DNA from: Bacillota bacterium
GTDB lineage: Bacteria; Bacillota; Clostridia; Lachnospirales; Lachnospiraceae
Assembly (NCBI GenBank): GCA_022717655.1
Contig: JAIIAN010000032.1
Location: forward strand, 1-20,579
DNA length: 20,579 nucleotides
Direction of reading: 5' to 3'
The notes below the pieces were generated by a model. The model saw only the letters and a list, made by a program, of their open reading frames with translations, searched no databases and was not told the origin of the DNA. Below are positions 1 to 7,026 of this stretch, piece by piece (the first letter of the stretch is position 1; each line of letters opens with the position of its first letter). The position numbers and the translations under genes are program-made.

Positions 1-595
1 GCTGTATTTCTGCTTCTTCTTTCTTTTCCGGTTCTTCGGAACGTTTCGATTCAAGCGGAACTACTTTTTCTCCTGCGTTCTTTTCTTCTCTTTCTGACTC
101 TGTTTCTTCCATATCTTTTTTATCTTTTCGCCATAATTCGGCAAGAATAAATAAAATAATCAAAAAGACAATTCCAAGACCAATCAAAATCAATCCCTCT
201 TTACTTTGAACTGCAATCGCTGCATAAGCAATCACTGGAACAACAAAAGACAGTTTCATAACATCTCCGCTAAGTTCTACACTGCGCTCTTTTGCCTTTT
301 TATCATAAGCATCTTTCACCAGATAAGTGTCATTTGATGCATCCGATACATCTGAAATTTCATAAACATAAGCCTGATTATTTTTTGTATAAACAATCTT
401 CTGTCCTTTTTTCAGATTTACCGCATCTGTCTGCTTACCATAAGCAACAGAACCGACTGGAAGATTTGTCTCAGCCGTGCTGTTATCATTCATAACCGTC
501 TTTACTCCTGCAAGAGGAGGTAGTAATAAAGCCGCTGCTATAAGGATGGTACAGATGATAACCAGGTCCACAATAAATTTTAAAAATTTTGACAT
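1..595 (-). CDS. Membrane protein with degenerate S26B signal-peptidase-like fold (3' end outside window)
   Basis: The frame opens at ATG 593-595 after a GAGG ribosome site 8 nt upstream and runs off the left edge, giving 198 visible residues. Residues about 5-30 form a membrane segment. An extracytoplasmic stretch follows with the motif LPVGSVAYGKQTD, then LKKGQKIVYT and AYVYEISDV. A second membrane segment lies at about 133-155, followed by a highly charged Glu/Lys-rich cytoplasmic tail. The order TM, PVGSV, GQKIVY, VYEI, TM matches S26B (archaeal/SipW-type) signal peptidases. However, the catalytic Ser region (SGSM in active enzymes) reads NDNSTAET, and the His of the THR motif is missing. 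By inference it is an inactive relative, perhaps a structural or regulatory membrane protein. It could also be an unrelated protein with a similar beta fold. The left neighbour is unknown. Confidence 0.6.
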   Translation of the reverse strand, partial: MSKFLKFIVDLVIICTILIAAALLLPPLAGVKTVMNDNSTAETNLPVGSVAYGKQTDAVNLKKGQKIVYTKNNQAYVYEISDVSDASNDTYLVKDAYDKKAKERSVELSGDVMKLSFVVPVIAYAAIAVQSKEGLILIGLGIVFLIILFILAELWRKDKKDMEETESEREEKNAGEKVVPLESKRSEEPEKKEEAEIQ

Positions 596-630
596 CTCTG
601 TTTCCTCATTTCGCAATTCTTTCATTTCTT

Positions 631-659
631 ATCTTAACATTTTCTGACAAAGATGTACA
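631..659 (-). promoter_or_regulatory. Possible sigma-A promoter of the signal-peptidase-like gene
   Basis: On the minus strand TGTACA (654-659) and TAAGAT (631-636) are separated by 17 bp. A TG precedes the -10 at the extended -10 position. Each hexamer matches consensus at 4 of 6 positions. The predicted start would leave a leader of about 30 nt before the ATG at 595. This is a pattern match only. Confidence 0.4.
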
Positions 660-718
660 CAAAAACTTTAATAGATATTTTATACCGATATTCTAACTGG
701 ACATCTAAAATAAATCTT

Positions 719-2092
719 CTACAGACTCGTCAGAAATGCCTGATATCCTTTATATGCTTCATAAATATCCACTTTACTTGCAATTTCCCACGGAGCATGC
801 ATATTTAATACTGCAACTCCACTGTCAATTACATTCATATCATAAGCAGCCAGAATATAAGCGATTGTTCCACCGCCTCCAACGTCTACTTTTCCAAGTT
901 CTGCGGTCTGGAAAGAAACATCCTGTTCTTCCATCACACGACGCAGTTTTGCAATGTACTCCGGATTTGCATCGTTTGAACCGCTCTTTCCTCTTGAACC
1001 AGTGTATTTATTAAAGGTTAATCCGTGACCTAAAAAGGCACAGTTATTCTTCTCCATTACTTCCGGATAGTTTGGGTCAAATCCGGCACTGACATCGGAA
1101 GAAAGCATACAGGAATTTTTTAAGGCTCTGCGCACAAGCAGTTCACTGTAAGTTCCACACGCGTTCATAACTTCTGCCACGGTATTTTCAAAGAATCTGG
1201 AATGCATGCCGGTTGCTCCTACGCTTCCGATTTCTTCTTTATCCACTAACAGACACACAGACGTATATTCTACTTCTGAAACTGCCTCAATCGCCTTATA
1301 AGACGGATAGGCGCACACTCTGTCATCCTGTCCATAAGCCATAATCATGCTTCTGTCTAATCCAAAATCTCTTGCCTCTCCAGCCGGAACAACTTCTAAT
1401 TCAGCCGATATAAAATCATTTTCTTCGATTCCATATTTTTCTTTTAATATAGAAAGAATATTTGCCTTTACGCCTTCGGTTTCCTGTCCCTCTAACGGAA
1501 TACTTCCAACAAGCACATTCAAATTTTCTCCCTCAACGACTTCGCTTCCTTTTTTCTGCATCTGTTTTGCAGAAAGATGAATCAGCAAATCTGAAATTCC
1601 GACAACCGGGTCATCTTTGCATTCTCCAATCACCACATTGGCTTTTGTTCCATCTTTTTTTACCACTACACCATGCAGTGCCATTGGAAGTGTTACCCAC
1701 TGGTATTTTTTCACTCCGCCATAATAATGCGTATCAAGCAGTGCCTGTTCTGCTTCTTCATATAATGGATTCTGTTTTAAATCCAGACGTGGAGAGTCAA
1801 TGTGTGCTCCAAGGATACGCATCCCTTCCTGCATTGGTTTTTCTCCAATTACAAAAAGAGCCAGTGCCTTTCCCATATTATTGGCATATACTTTATCTCC
1901 TTTTTTTAAGGTTTCTCCTTTTTCGATAACGGTATCGAGATTTTTAAAACCGGCTTTTTCGGCCTGTTTTATCATTTCATCTGTACATTCTCTTTCTGTT
2001 TTGCACAAAGACATAAATTCTTTATACCCTTCACAAAAATCAAAAACTGGTTTTTTATCGGCGTATTTTTTCCAAGCATTTTCTGTTTTCAT
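719..2092 (-). CDS. M18 family metalloaminopeptidase
   Basis: A cytosolic di-zinc aminopeptidase, expected to release N-terminal (often acidic) residues from peptides. Family metal and catalytic motifs appear in order: GAHIDSPRLDLK near residue 97, GQDDRVCAYPSYKA, VDKEEIGSVG, SSDVSAGFDPNYPE, and NMHAPWEIASKVDIYEAYKGY at the C-terminus. The length of 457 aa is normal for M18. An upstream ATG at 2110 would add six residues. The ATG at 2092 is preferred because GAGGTGA sits 8 nt before it, inside that six-codon extension, whereas the upstream ATG has no ribosome site. A weak promoter candidate (TTGCAA 2150-2155, 17 bp, AGCTTA read as TAAGCT 2127-2132) lies upstream. The gene diverges from the acetyltransferase at 2231. 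No clear terminator follows. Confidence 0.93.
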   Translation of the reverse strand: MKTENAWKKYADKKPVFDFCEGYKEFMSLCKTERECTDEMIKQAEKAGFKNLDTVIEKGETLKKGDKVYANNMGKALALFVIGEKPMQEGMRILGAHIDSPRLDLKQNPLYEEAEQALLDTHYYGGVKKYQWVTLPMALHGVVVKKDGTKANVVIGECKDDPVVGISDLLIHLSAKQMQKKGSEVVEGENLNVLVGSIPLEGQETEGVKANILSILKEKYGIEENDFISAELEVVPAGEARDFGLDRSMIMAYGQDDRVCAYPSYKAIEAVSEVEYTSVCLLVDKEEIGSVGATGMHSRFFENTVAEVMNACGTYSELLVRRALKNSCMLSSDVSAGFDPNYPEVMEKNNCAFLGHGLTFNKYTGSRGKSGSNDANPEYIAKLRRVMEEQDVSFQTAELGKVDVGGGGTIAYILAAYDMNVIDSGVAVLNMHAPWEIASKVDIYEAYKGYQAFLTSL

Positions 2093-2165
2093 TTTCGTCA
2101 CCTCAATCATATTTTGCTCTTTCTACAGCTTACTACACCTGCATTTGAATTGCAACCTACCAAGA

Positions 2166-2194
2166 TTGACTTTTTACCCAGTTTCTATCATAAT
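2166..2194 (+). promoter_or_regulatory. Sigma-A-type promoter of the GNAT gene
   Basis: TTGACT (2166-2171) and CATAAT (2189-2194) are separated by exactly 17 bp, each one mismatch from consensus. The predicted transcription start near 2201 lies 30 nt before the ATG at 2231. This supports that start over in-frame codons further upstream, which would lie within or before the promoter. Confidence 0.65.
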
Positions 2195-2230
2195 AGGATA
2201 CAGTTATCTTATACGAAAGGATTTCGCCTT

Positions 2231-2977
2231 ATGAAGATGAAAATAAAGACCATAGAAGACCTCTCTTTAAATGCCTGGCCTTCTCATAAAATTTTAATTT
2301 ACGACGGATGGATTATCCGCTTTTCCTGTTTTTATACCCACCGCACAAACTGCGTGGAACAAATCGGACCTTCCCAGATTGCGCTCTCTGATAAAATCGC
2401 ATATTGTGAGGAAATCTACGAAAAATGGAATACTCCTGCCATTTTTAAAATTAATCCGTTAATGGACAGTTCCTTTGACCAGAAACTGATGGAACGAGGA
2501 TATCACATTGCACATACCACAGAAGTCATGACCATGGATTTGGAATCTTATGAACCAAAAGAACCGCTTGCCAAGGTTTCCCTTACTCCAAATATTACAT
2601 CAGACTGGTTAAATGCCCTCTTTGAAATGAATGGCACAACCAATCCAACTCATAAAAAAATTGTTCCTTCTATGTATCATGCGATTCCAGGAGATACCAT
2701 TTTTGCCACGGTCTATGACGGTGATAAAGTCATCGGAACAGGACTTGGAATCTTAGACCGTGACTATGTCGGCATCTATGCGATTCACGTTGACTCTGAT
2801 TACCGCAGAAGAAAAATCGGTCAGTCTATCTGCCGTGCACTTCTTAAAAGCGCAAGAGAACAAGGTGCCTGCCACGCCTATCTTCAGGTCGTAAAAGGAA
2901 ATTCCGGTGCCCGCACTTTATACGAATCACTTGGTTTTGAATATCTTTACACTTATTGGTTTCGCCAGCAGTTTTAA
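2231..2977 (+). CDS. GNAT family N-acetyltransferase
   Basis: A predicted acetyl-CoA-dependent acyltransferase of 248 aa; the substrate is unknown. The C-terminal half carries the GNAT fold. A beta strand YVGIYAIHVDSDYRRRKIG leads into acetyl-CoA motif A (R-R-R-K-I-G-Q). The motif-B-like NSGARTLYESLGFEYLY follows, which is typical of GNATs ending in YxxLGF. The first 120 residues do not match a motif I know and may be a diverged second GNAT half. The frame stays open upstream to 2114, but the ATG at 2231 has AAGGA 9 nt upstream and a promoter just before it. This is the only plus-strand gene in the window, and it converges on araA at a shared terminator. Confidence 0.85.
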   Translation: MKMKIKTIEDLSLNAWPSHKILIYDGWIIRFSCFYTHRTNCVEQIGPSQIALSDKIAYCEEIYEKWNTPAIFKINPLMDSSFDQKLMERGYHIAHTTEVMTMDLESYEPKEPLAKVSLTPNITSDWLNALFEMNGTTNPTHKKIVPSMYHAIPGDTIFATVYDGDKVIGTGLGILDRDYVGIYAIHVDSDYRRRKIGQSICRALLKSAREQGACHAYLQVVKGNSGARTLYESLGFEYLYTYWFRQQF

Positions 2978-3041
2978 GCTCTGTTTCAGTTACTGAACCT
3001 TCTGCTTCTATAATATAAAAAAATAAAAATAGAAACTTAAA

Positions 3042-3108
3042 AAAGGAACTCCGGCTTTGATATGCTTCCCTTTAACTATACAAGGGCATACCTCTTCGGA
3101 GTTCCTTT
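3042..3108. terminator. Bidirectional intrinsic terminator between GNAT gene and araA
   Basis: A 12-bp perfect stem, AAAGGAACTCCG (3042-3053) with CGGAGTTCCTTT (3097-3108). Inside it, a second stem pairs TATG and CCCTT (3061-3072) with AAGGG and CATA (3082-3090) around a 9-nt loop. The minus-strand RNA ends in six U residues and the plus-strand RNA in a UUUCUU run, so both converging genes can use it. Confidence 0.85.
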
Positions 3109-3148
3109 CTTACTATCATCTATTTTCTATTGATTGATTTATTTTTTC

Positions 3149-4645
3149 TTATCTGTAGAACAGGCTTCCAAGCTGTAAATCTCTCTTGAAGTCTCTGATT
3201 CTTGTTTCTCCATCGATATAAACAGCTTCAATTCCCATTGCTGCTGCCCAGTCTCCCATCTGCTCTGCTGTGATATCATAAGAGAATGCAGTATGATGTG
3301 CACCACCTGCTAAAATCCATGCTTCTGCACCAGTAGCTAAATCTGGTTTTGGTGTCCAGAATGCAGTTGCAACCGGAAGTTTTGGCATCGGTTTTTCTGT
3401 TTTCTTGCAGTCTACTTCATTGATAATCAGACGGAAACGATTTCCAAGGTCAATTAAAGAAGTTGCAATTGCCGGACCTGTCTTAGCTGTAAATACTAAA
3501 CGTGCCGGGTCTTCTCTGTCACCCATTGTTAACGGATTTACTTTGATGCTGATTGGACCGTCAGAAATAGTCGGGCAAACCTCTAACATGTGTGCTTCTA
3601 AGACACCTTCTTTTCCTGGTACTAAATTATAAGTATAATCTTCCATGAAAGAAGTTCCTTTTGCATCTTTCATTCCGGCAGTCATGATTTTCATCAGACG
3701 GACCATAGCAGCTGTTTTCCAGTCACCTTCTCCACCGAATCCATAACCTTTTTCCATTAATCTCTGAATAGCAAGACCTGGAAGCTGTTTTAATGCGCCT
3801 AAATCTCCAAAGTGAGTAACGATTGCCTGGTAGTTTTTCTCCTCTAAGAAACGTTCAAATCCGATTTCAATCTGAGCCTGTGCAGCTACATGTTTCTTAA
3901 ATTCTTCCGGGTCTCTTCCCTCTAAGAGAATATCATATTTGCTGTAGTATTCTTCTACTAAAGTATCGGTATCTGCTTTGGATACTGCGGAAACTGCTTC
4001 TGCGATTTCGTTAACCGGATATGCATCGATTTCCCATCCGAATTTAATCTGAGCTTCTACTTTATCGCCTTCTGTTACAGCTACATTTCTCATGTTATCT
4101 GCAATTCTCATAACACGGATATGACTGCTTTCCATAATACCGATTGCTGTACGCATCCAGGAAGCAATTCTTTCCTGAACTTTTTTGTCGCTCCAATGTC
4201 CAACGATAACTTTTCTTTCGATTCCCATACGGCTTACGATATGACCATATTCTCTGTCACCGTGTGCGGACTGGTTCTCATTCATGAAATCCATATCGAT
4301 GGTGTCATAAGGAATTTCCTGATTAAACTGTGTATGCAGATGAAGCAGTGGTTTTCTGTATTCCTGAAGACCTAAAATCCAGGATTTTGCCGGTGAGAAT
4401 GTGTGCATCCATGTGATAACACCTGCACATTCTTCATCTTCATTTGCTTCATTGAAAGTTTTTCTGATTACTTCATTTGTGATTAAAGTTGGTTTTAATA
4501 CAACTTCATAAGGAAGTACTCCTGATTTATTTAATTCTTCTACGATAATTCTGGAATGTTCTGCAACTTTTCTTAAGCACTCATCACCGTATAAATCCTG
4601 TGAACCTGTTGCAAACCAAAACTTATAATTTTTTGATGCTTTCAT
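3149..4645 (-). CDS. araA: L-arabinose isomerase
   Basis: Converts L-arabinose to L-ribulose in the cytosol, the first step of bacterial arabinose use. The length of 498 aa is typical. The N-terminus KFWFATGSQDLYGDE is characteristic. Metal and catalytic positions are in GYGFGGEGDWKTAA, SFMEDYTYNLVPGKE, GVLEAHMLEVCP and LAGGAHHTAF, giving the Glu, Glu, His, His set of the family. AGGAG lies 9 nt before the ATG. The gene stands alone: no araB, araD, transporter or araR is visible in the window, and its transcript is closed by the terminator at 3042-3108. The upstream region holds a phased operator-like array, so regulation by an AraR-like repressor is plausible. Confidence 0.97.
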   Translation of the reverse strand: MKASKNYKFWFATGSQDLYGDECLRKVAEHSRIIVEELNKSGVLPYEVVLKPTLITNEVIRKTFNEANEDEECAGVITWMHTFSPAKSWILGLQEYRKPLLHLHTQFNQEIPYDTIDMDFMNENQSAHGDREYGHIVSRMGIERKVIVGHWSDKKVQERIASWMRTAIGIMESSHIRVMRIADNMRNVAVTEGDKVEAQIKFGWEIDAYPVNEIAEAVSAVSKADTDTLVEEYYSKYDILLEGRDPEEFKKHVAAQAQIEIGFERFLEEKNYQAIVTHFGDLGALKQLPGLAIQRLMEKGYGFGGEGDWKTAAMVRLMKIMTAGMKDAKGTSFMEDYTYNLVPGKEGVLEAHMLEVCPTISDGPISIKVNPLTMGDREDPARLVFTAKTGPAIATSLIDLGNRFRLIINEVDCKKTEKPMPKLPVATAFWTPKPDLATGAEAWILAGGAHHTAFSYDITAEQMGDWAAAMGIEAVYIDGETRIRDFKRDLQLGSLFYR

Positions 4646-4703
4646 TAAAAAAATCTCCTTTCACCCGTTACGATTTTCTCTCATGGTTTTTCTGATTTCC
4701 ATG

Positions 4704-4780
4704 ATACAACTTGTATGGTCATCTTTACAAGTTGTATCGCCAAAAAACAGACAAGTTTTTATTCTAACCAAACAAGTAAT
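4704..4780. promoter_or_regulatory. Four phased ACAAGT-type operator-like sites upstream of araA
   Basis: Two near-perfect odd palindromes, ATACAACTTGTAT (4704-4716, centre 4710) and TTACAAGTTGTAT (4725-4737, centre 4731), lie 21 bp apart. Together they form a 13-bp inverted repeat. Two weaker copies containing ACAAGT follow at centres 4755 and 4776, again 21 bp apart, with 24 bp between the pairs. The upstream pair overlaps a putative araA promoter and the other pair lies in the leader. The TTGTA/TACAA half-sites resemble those bound by AraR of B. subtilis, so an AraR-like regulator is inferred. Confidence 0.6.
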
Positions 4781-4788
4781 GATTCCAA
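4761..4788 (-). promoter_or_regulatory. araA: Possible sigma-A promoter of araA
   Basis: Reading the minus strand, TTGGAA and TAGAAT (plus-strand ATTCTA at 4761-4766) are 16 bp apart. Both are partial matches to consensus. The operator-like site centred at 4776 falls between the two boxes and that at 4755 just downstream, which is the usual arrangement for repression. The leader would be about 110 nt. Confidence 0.4.
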
Positions 4789-4830
4789 AAAGAATCTCTT
4801 TTATTAAATAGAACGCAATTTGCTATCAAA

Positions 4831-4878
4831 TAAAAAACAAAAAACAGAGCAGACAAACTTTCGCTTATCCACTCTGTT
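4831..4878 (-). terminator. Intrinsic terminator of the murB-rapZ-whiA-crh operon
   Basis: In the minus-strand RNA, bases 4878 to 4843 fold into an uninterrupted 16-bp stem capped by a GAAA tetraloop, if several G-U pairs are allowed. The tract UUUUUUGUUUUUUA (4842-4829) follows. The G-U pairs become mismatches on the plus strand, so the terminator is directional and belongs to the operon ending with crh. Confidence 0.88.
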
Positions 4879-4941
4879 CTTCTTTTCTTTTTCGTTTTCT
4901 TCCTGTATTTCTCTTCCGTCAAATATTACTTTTTACAACAA

Positions 4942-5199
4942 TTATTTCTGGTTTGATAAGTAAGCCTCGATGCTCTTCATCGCTTCTTCTTCATCTTCAC
5001 CTTCTACAGATACTGTCACGCTTTCTCCAGCATCTAATCCAAGACTCATCATTCCCATAATACTCTTGGCATTTACTTTCTTTGCTTCGCTCTCCAGATA
5101 AATATTGCTGGAATACTGGCTTGCCACCTGAACTAACATAGCGATTGGTCTAGCCTCTAACCCGTTTGAAATGCCGATTGTAATTGGTTTTCTGATCAT
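4942..5199 (-). CDS. crh: Crh-like HPr-family protein, His15 replaced by Glu
   Basis: An 85-aa HPr-fold protein. HPr passes phosphate from enzyme I via His15; in Gram-positives, HPr and Crh phosphorylated at Ser46 act as CcpA cofactors. Here the active-site motif reads NGLEARPIAML, with Glu exactly at position 15, so phosphotransfer should be impossible. The regulatory site KSIMGMMSLG keeps Ser46. B. subtilis Crh likewise lacks His15 (it has Gln) and is encoded next to whiA, as here. The start has AAGGAGG 7 nt upstream and overlaps the whiA stop by 4 bp (ATGA). Role in catabolite control is inferred; a true PTS HPr must be encoded elsewhere if the cell has a PTS. Confidence 0.88.
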   Translation of the reverse strand: MIRKPITIGISNGLEARPIAMLVQVASQYSSNIYLESEAKKVNAKSIMGMMSLGLDAGESVTVSVEGEDEEEAMKSIEAYLSNQK

Positions 5200-6155
5200 A
5201 ATTGTTCCTCCTTACTTCCCCTAAGCTCTTCTGCTATCCTGCCAATTTTACGCAATCTGTGATTGACTCCTGACTTTCCTACTCTTGGATTTAACCGTTC
5301 TCCTAATTCTTTTAAGGAAGCATCCTGATATTTCAATCGAAGTTCTGCAACTGCTTTTAAATTGTCCGGCAGTGTCTGAAGTCCTACCGTATCCTGGATA
5401 TACCTGATATCCTGTGTCTGCTTTACCGATGCCGACACCGTTTTGTTAATATTTGCCGCTTCGCAGTTTACCTTTCGGTTTACGCTGTTTCGCATTTCCT
5501 TAAGGATTCTGACATTTTCCAGATTCATAAGTGATACGCCTGCTCCCATGATTCCAAGAAGCTCTACTATCTGTGCTCCCTCTTTTACATAAACCACTTC
5601 GTGCTTTTTTCGGCTCACTGTCTTAGCCTCTACTTCAAAGCTGTGAAGCGTTTCCTGAAGCTGTTCTGCCTTTATCGAACTTGTACAGACGATTTCAAAG
5701 TGGTAAAACTTTTCCGGGTCACTGATTGACCCTGCACATAAAAACGCACCTCTTAAAAAAGCTCTTTTACAACAATTTTTCTGGATTATCAACGGATTTA
5801 CCAGACCATTAAATGTAATCGGCATTCTGTCCTGTGACAGATACTTCATAGCCTGCAAAATCCGAACCGCCTCATCCTCACTTGGAATGTCCACTACATA
5901 CTTATTATTTTTCCTGTATAAGACATCCTCTATTGAAAACACTTTACTTATTCTAAATGCTTTTTCCAATAAAGTAAAGTACTTTCTTGCAACACTTTCG
6001 TTTTCTGCTAAAAAATGTAATGACAGTCTCTTTTCTGCTCCATATTTTATCTCCCCGCCAAATGCAAACATTGCCGCAAGTTCCGCTATCTGGCAATGCC
6101 TTGCAGGACTGATAATTCCCTCCAGTTCTTCTTTTACACTCGCCGAAAACGTCAT
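5196..6155 (-). CDS. whiA: DNA-binding protein WhiA
   Basis: A WhiA-family protein of 319 aa, normal for Firmicutes. The N-terminus MTFSASVKEELEGI and the motif RAFLRGAFLCAGSISDPEKFYHFE belong to the LAGLIDADG-like domain, which has no known nuclease activity in this family. The C-terminal helix-turn-helix is around residues 270-310, with SLKELGERLNPRVGKSGVNHRLRK. WhiA controls sporulation genes in Streptomyces and affects division and chromosome segregation in B. subtilis. The gene overlaps rapZ upstream and crh downstream by 4 bp each, implying translational coupling. AAGGA lies 9 nt before the ATG. Confidence 0.95.
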   Translation of the reverse strand: MTFSASVKEELEGIISPARHCQIAELAAMFAFGGEIKYGAEKRLSLHFLAENESVARKYFTLLEKAFRISKVFSIEDVLYRKNNKYVVDIPSEDEAVRILQAMKYLSQDRMPITFNGLVNPLIIQKNCCKRAFLRGAFLCAGSISDPEKFYHFEIVCTSSIKAEQLQETLHSFEVEAKTVSRKKHEVVYVKEGAQIVELLGIMGAGVSLMNLENVRILKEMRNSVNRKVNCEAANINKTVSASVKQTQDIRYIQDTVGLQTLPDNLKAVAELRLKYQDASLKELGERLNPRVGKSGVNHRLRKIGRIAEELRGSKEEQL

Positions 6156-7024
6156 CTCTTTGCATCCTTTTCAATGTCTCTATGTTCAATCCGAACACCA
6201 TATTCCCCATTTTTATTCAGTCTGTTATATAATTCATTGGCAAGAGTCACACTTCTATGTTTTCCTCCTGTACATCCAATTCCAATCACCAGCTGACTTT
6301 TTCCCTCGGAAATATAATTTGGAATTAAAAACCGCATCATATCTTCCAGCTTGTCTGAAAATATGTGTGCTAATTCAGATCTCATCACATAATCCCGAAC
6401 AGGCGGATTATTTCCGGTCTGAGGACGAAGTTCCTCTATGTAGTACGGATTTGGAAGGAAACGAACATCGAATACTAAATCTGCATCTTCCGGAATTCCG
6501 TATTTAAATCCAAACGACAAGACCGTAATAATCATATTTTGAAATGACTGATTATCTACAAAAATCTTTTCCAGTTCTGCCTTTAATTCCCTTGTCAAAA
6601 GCTGGCTTGTATCTAAAATATAATCTGCCGATTTTCTTAAAAATTTTAAATATTCCCTCTCTTTTTGGATTCCCTCATCTACTCTTCCCTTACCGGACAG
6701 TGGATGAGAGCGCCGTGTTTCTTTATATCTTTTTACCAGTGTTTTATCGTCTGCATCCAAAAATAAAATTTCAGGTTCAAATCCCGGAACTCTAAGGCGT
6801 TCCAGTGCCTGCTCCAGTTCCCCAAATGCCATCCCGCTGCGGATATCCACTCCAAGCGCCACTTTATTAATGTCTCCTGAACCTCCGTCACGCACCAGTT
6901 GTGCAAATTTATCCAAAAGCGGAACCGGAAGATTATCCACACAGAAATATTCCATATCTTCAAGCATCTTTAATGCGGTACTTTTTCCGGCTCCGGACAT
7001 TCCCGTTACAATTACAAAACGCAT
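6152..7024 (-). CDS. rapZ: RNase adapter / nucleotide-binding protein RapZ (YvcJ)
   Basis: A P-loop protein of 290 aa. Walker A is GMSGAGKST at residues 8-16. The motifs VDNLPVPLL and FLDADDKTLVKRYKETRR follow. The C-terminal domain contains VIGIGCTGGKHRSVTLA, diagnostic of the family. In E. coli RapZ guides RNase E to the small RNA GlmZ; in B. subtilis YvcJ hydrolyses GTP and affects competence. Which role applies here is unknown. The start is 2 nt after the murB stop and the stop overlaps whiA by 4 bp. The B. subtilis order is yvcJ-yvcK-whiA-crh, but no yvcK (glmR) lies between rapZ and whiA here. Confidence 0.95.
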   Translation of the reverse strand: MRFVIVTGMSGAGKSTALKMLEDMEYFCVDNLPVPLLDKFAQLVRDGGSGDINKVALGVDIRSGMAFGELEQALERLRVPGFEPEILFLDADDKTLVKRYKETRRSHPLSGKGRVDEGIQKEREYLKFLRKSADYILDTSQLLTRELKAELEKIFVDNQSFQNMIITVLSFGFKYGIPEDADLVFDVRFLPNPYYIEELRPQTGNNPPVRDYVMRSELAHIFSDKLEDMMRFLIPNYISEGKSQLVIGIGCTGGKHRSVTLANELYNRLNKNGEYGVRIEHRDIEKDAKR

Positions 7025-7026
7025 CT

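Noticed and set aside
1462..1929. Plus-strand open frame of 155 codons opposite the M18 aminopeptidase
   Set aside because: Antisense to a conserved enzyme; low-complexity Leu/Pro/His-rich translation with no ribosome site.
4681..4704. Hairpin TCATGG / CCATGA in the araA leader
   Set aside because: Only six base pairs with a 12-nt A/T-rich loop; no T-tract and no reason to favour it over the operator-like repeats beside it.
5887..6507. Plus-strand open frame of 206 codons opposite whiA and rapZ
   Set aside because: It lies antisense to two well-conserved genes, has no ribosome site and its product shows no family motif. It is a shadow of their codon use.
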